Shown: positions 62,140 through 64,000 of the stretch, one piece after another
Layout of the letters: every line of letters begins with the position of its first letter
Position numbering within the stretch: position 1 is the first letter of the stretch
Assembly (NCBI GenBank): GCA_028871815.1
Contig: JAGWMJ010000010.1
Location: 62,001-126,000, forward strand
Source of the DNA: Armatimonadota bacterium
GTDB taxonomy: Bacteria; Armatimonadota; Chthonomonadetes; Chthonomonadales; Chthonomonadaceae
Reading direction: 5' to 3'
Length of the DNA: 64,000 nt
Translations under genes and position numbers: made by a program
The notes under the pieces: generated by a model
Databases searched by the model: none
What the model was told of the DNA's origin: nothing
The model's input: only the letters and a program-made list of their open reading frames with translations

Positions 62140-62944
62140 TCGACTGCCGACTTTCGAAGGTTTGACGAGCGGTGGCTAGGGAAGTTTCGTCAACGCCCGG
62201 GCTGCGGGGAAGCTCGCAGCCTTCTAGAGCCCAGATGCTGGCCGCCAGCTCGCGACCCAGAGCAGCTGTGGCGCCCCCGGCATCCAATTGGAGTGTGATA
62301 ACATCGCCAAACGGCGCCCGCCTGCTAACTGTGCCGGTGGCGCCCGGGATAAGGCCGATCTCCATCAGGTAAGCCAGGAACTCCTGGCGTTCGTCGGTAA
62401 CTTTTGTCACCCTGAAGGCAGCGTGCTCGGGCAGATCCGCAAGTCTCTTAGAGCCATCCACAGCCGTTGCGTCAATAGGATTGCCATGTGGGCAGGCTTC
62501 CGGATACTGAAGTGCGCGCGCAATGCGGTCCGCGACGTCTTCACTGATATAGTGCTCCAGCTTGCACGCCAATTCGTGTACATCGTCCCACGGAAGCTCC
62601 AGAAAGTCCACGAGCAAACACTCCAGCAGGCGGTGCTTGCGCAAGAGTTGCAGCGAGAGCGTCTCTCCACGGGCGGTCAGGCGCACACCGTGATAGCGGG
62701 TGTGCTCGGCAAGTCCCAGTTCCGCCAGCTTTTTCAGCATCGGCGATACCGATGCGGGCGCCACATTCATGTAGCGCGCAACGTCACCATTGGAGACTAC
62801 CGCAAGCTCTTCCTGCAGCCGGTAGATGCCCTCGGTGTACTCCTCAATGGCCTCGCTTAATTCGCGGCGCTCCGCTTCGCCATGCCTGGGCCGGCACGAG
62901 GGAGGCACCCGGAGCATCAGTTCCCGATTCAAGCCACCTGTCAT
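62111..62944 (-). CDS. DtxR/IdeR/MntR-family metal-dependent repressor
   Basis: 277 residues from the ATG at 62944 behind GGAGG; 12 more codons are open upstream. HTH: AIEEYTEGIYRLQEELAVVS, then MNVAPASVSPMLKKLAELGL. Metal-binding/dimerisation domain: LRKHRLLECLLVDFLELPWD and ELACKLEHYISEDVADRI hold the usual His, Glu and Cys ligands. A C-terminal SH3/FeoA-like domain (MEIGLIPGATGTV) follows. Overlaps feoA by 29 nt. Probably represses its own feo operon when Fe(II) is plentiful. Confidence 0.93.
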   Translation of the reverse strand: MTGGLNRELMLRVPPSCRPRHGEAERRELSEAIEEYTEGIYRLQEELAVVSNGDVARYMNVAPASVSPMLKKLAELGLAEHTRYHGVRLTARGETLSLQLLRKHRLLECLLVDFLELPWDDVHELACKLEHYISEDVADRIARALQYPEACPHGNPIDATAVDGSKRLADLPEHAAFRVTKVTDERQEFLAYLMEIGLIPGATGTVSRRAPFGDVITLQLDAGGATAALGRELAASIWALEGCELPRSPGVDETSLATARQTFESRQSIGRGAHVIE

Positions 62945-62988
62945 TCGCCCTCCACGAACCGGTATTCCGGCAGCGAACATCCACCAAC

Positions 62989-62994
62989 ATTATA
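62989..62994 (-). promoter_or_regulatory. Probable -10 box of the dtxR-feo operon
   Basis: TATAAT on the minus strand, 45 nt before the dtxR ATG. CCGG-TATT-CCGG at 62959-62970 lies between it and the start and could be a regulator site, but does not match the classical DtxR box. Confidence 0.5.
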
Positions 62995-63112
62995 CGGCGA
63001 GGCTGCAGAGAAGTCAATGGCGCCTAAAGCGAAATTTCGTGCCACCTAAATCCCTACGCGCTCCAGCCGTGGCGGTTATCGAGGTCAGGGCGTCGAAGCC
63101 GGGATCGGGTGC

Positions 63113-63118
63113 TATAAT
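63113..63118 (+). promoter_or_regulatory. Probable extended -10 promoter of the DUF885 gene
   Basis: TATAAT preceded by TGC, i.e. an extended -10, 45 nt before the ATG at 63163. No convincing -35. Confidence 0.5.
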
Positions 63119-63162
63119 GCGTTTTGTGGCAATACATACATCGTTGACAGAGGTACCTGTTC

Positions 63163-64000
63163 ATGAGTGATGAAGCGGAACTCCCGTTTGACCCAAACCA
63201 GGCGCCGTCGCGGTTAGCGCACGTTGTAACCTGCTATGCGCAGGACTCGCAAACGCTGGCGCGCAAGTATCCGACCCCGTTCGCTCACGATCGCGTGGAA
63301 GCATTCCAGGCCCACACAGCACGCTGGACCTGCGCACTGGAAACACTGGATCCCCGGCAGCTTCAGTACGGAGACCGGGCGGACTTGCTGCTCCTGAAAA
63401 CGCGGATTGCTGGTGATGCGAGCAACCTTCAGCGCGAGGTGAGGCGGTTCGCGCAGTTGGAAAACTGGCTTCCATTTGCCGCCGAGTTATTCGCGCTGGA
63501 GTCGCTAAGGTGCCGCGAGTATGTGGCAGATGCCCGCTCCAGCGCGGCGATGCTGGATTCAGCGGCCGAGATAGCCGAATCCACCGTACAGCGCGTAACG
63601 CAGAGCCTCGACACCTGTCAGTCAGACAACATCCCCACCGTGAGCCTCGCAGCGAGCCTGGTATCGGCGATCGAGTCCCTGAAGGGCATGCTTGACGACT
63701 GGCGCTCGTTCTTTGAGCCTTTCGACCCTGCCTTTGACTGGTGGATGGACCGGCCTTACCGGCGGCTGGACGCAGCCCTCGACGCCTACGTCGCACTCCT
63801 TCGCGACCGGGTGCTTACGACCCAGGGACGCAAGGCGATCGCCGGTGAGCCCGAAGGCGTGGCAGCCATTGTGGACGCGCTCCAGCGGGACCAGATACCG
63901 TACTCGCCCGAAGAACTGCAGGCTGCGGCACAACGCGAGAAAGCCTGGTGTCTTGAAGAGCTGCGTCTCGCATCCCGTGAAATGGGCTGTGGGGATAACT
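63163..64000 (+). CDS. DUF885 family protein, N-terminal part, runs off the window
   Basis: Open from the ATG at 63163 to the last base, 279 residues without a stop. The N-terminal half is helical (LARKYPTPFAHDRVEAFQAH, YGDRADLLLLKTRI, LENWLPFAAELFALESLR). The segment GEPEGVAAIVDALQRDQIPY, then SPEELQAAAQREKAWCLEEL and ASREMGCGD, matches the centre of DUF885 proteins. These are putative zinc peptidases with an HExxH further downstream, outside this window. No signal peptide here. Confidence 0.85.
   Translation, partial: MSDEAELPFDPNQAPSRLAHVVTCYAQDSQTLARKYPTPFAHDRVEAFQAHTARWTCALETLDPRQLQYGDRADLLLLKTRIAGDASNLQREVRRFAQLENWLPFAAELFALESLRCREYVADARSSAAMLDSAAEIAESTVQRVTQSLDTCQSDNIPTVSLAASLVSAIESLKGMLDDWRSFFEPFDPAFDWWMDRPYRRLDAALDAYVALLRDRVLTTQGRKAIAGEPEGVAAIVDALQRDQIPYSPEELQAAAQREKAWCLEELRLASREMGCGDN

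Noticed and set aside
1-64000. CRISPR arrays, insertion sequences, rRNA and tRNA genes, attachment sites
   Set aside because: No regularly spaced repeats, transposase motifs or conserved RNA stretches were found by reading both strands; a tRNA could still be missed without a search tool.

Overview
The window looks like chromosomal DNA of a GC-rich, diderm, free-living bacterium. The best taxonomic clue is the complete UBact/Pup-proteasome cluster (mpa/ARC, dop, UBact, prcB, prcA, pafA at 32404-39030). The tag is a UBact-type protein ending in Gly-Glu, a variant I know from Armatimonadota, Nitrospirota, Verrucomicrobiota and relatives. Combined with Tat-exported Gfo/Idh oxidoreductases, lone large glycosidases and GspF-type membrane proteins, this makes an Armatimonadota-like organism my best guess, which is an inference. 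I found no rRNA, tRNA, CRISPR array, insertion sequence or prophage. Genes are densely packed, with many ATGA/GTGA/TTGA overlaps and several GTG or TTG starts.

Region by region. 1-3490 (+): the tail of a probable HTH regulator overlapping a three-module protein (ImmA/IrrE protease, UvrD-type helicase, four-Cys Fe-S nuclease-like tail). 3524-13106 (-): fatty-acid beta-oxidation genes (fadN-type, thiolase) interleaved with two large secreted glycosidase-like proteins and a BNR-repeat sialidase-like protein. 13155-15663 (-): selA-selD, where selD contains an in-frame TGA at its active-site codon and so encodes a selenocysteine form of SelD. 15774-24921 (+): a sugar/polyol-type cluster (class II aldolase, long zinc dehydrogenase, Gfo/Idh, SDR), then a PDZ aspartyl protease, a methyltransferase, a second Gfo/Idh and a secreted thioredoxin-fold protein. 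24955-32309 (-): folK, two tandem GspF-like proteins, a membrane J-domain protein, a LolA-like carrier, a histidine phosphatase and an FtsX-like permease. 32404-39030 (-): the proteasome/UBact operon.

39164-44353 (+): a HAD phosphatase, a metzincin-like protease, a frameshifted lipoprotein-like gene, and a two-gene arginine catabolism unit (ornithine cyclodeaminase-type plus arginine dihydrolase-type). The latter resembles a split, order-reversed version of cyanobacterial AgrE/ArgZ. 44259-47586 (-): two GHMP sugar kinases and a ceramidase-like protein. 47694-55449: another Tat Gfo/Idh, a HEAT-like protein, a phytanoyl-CoA dioxygenase family protein, nagA, a DdrA/Rad52-like annealing candidate, an amidohydrolase/DUF6282 pair, and a LysR regulator. 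55579-58281 (+): aconitase, divergent from the LysR gene across a dyad-rich spacer. 58289-62944 (-): dtxR-feoA-feoB-Cys-rich protein, followed by a COG4280-like membrane pair. 63163-64000 (+): the start of a DUF885 protein that runs off the window.

The most notable observations are the protease-helicase-Fe-S fusion with its overlapping regulator, the UGA-recoded selD that a standard gene caller truncates, the compact UBact-proteasome operon, the split arginine dihydrolase/ornithine cyclodeaminase pair, and the LysR/aconitase divergent control region.
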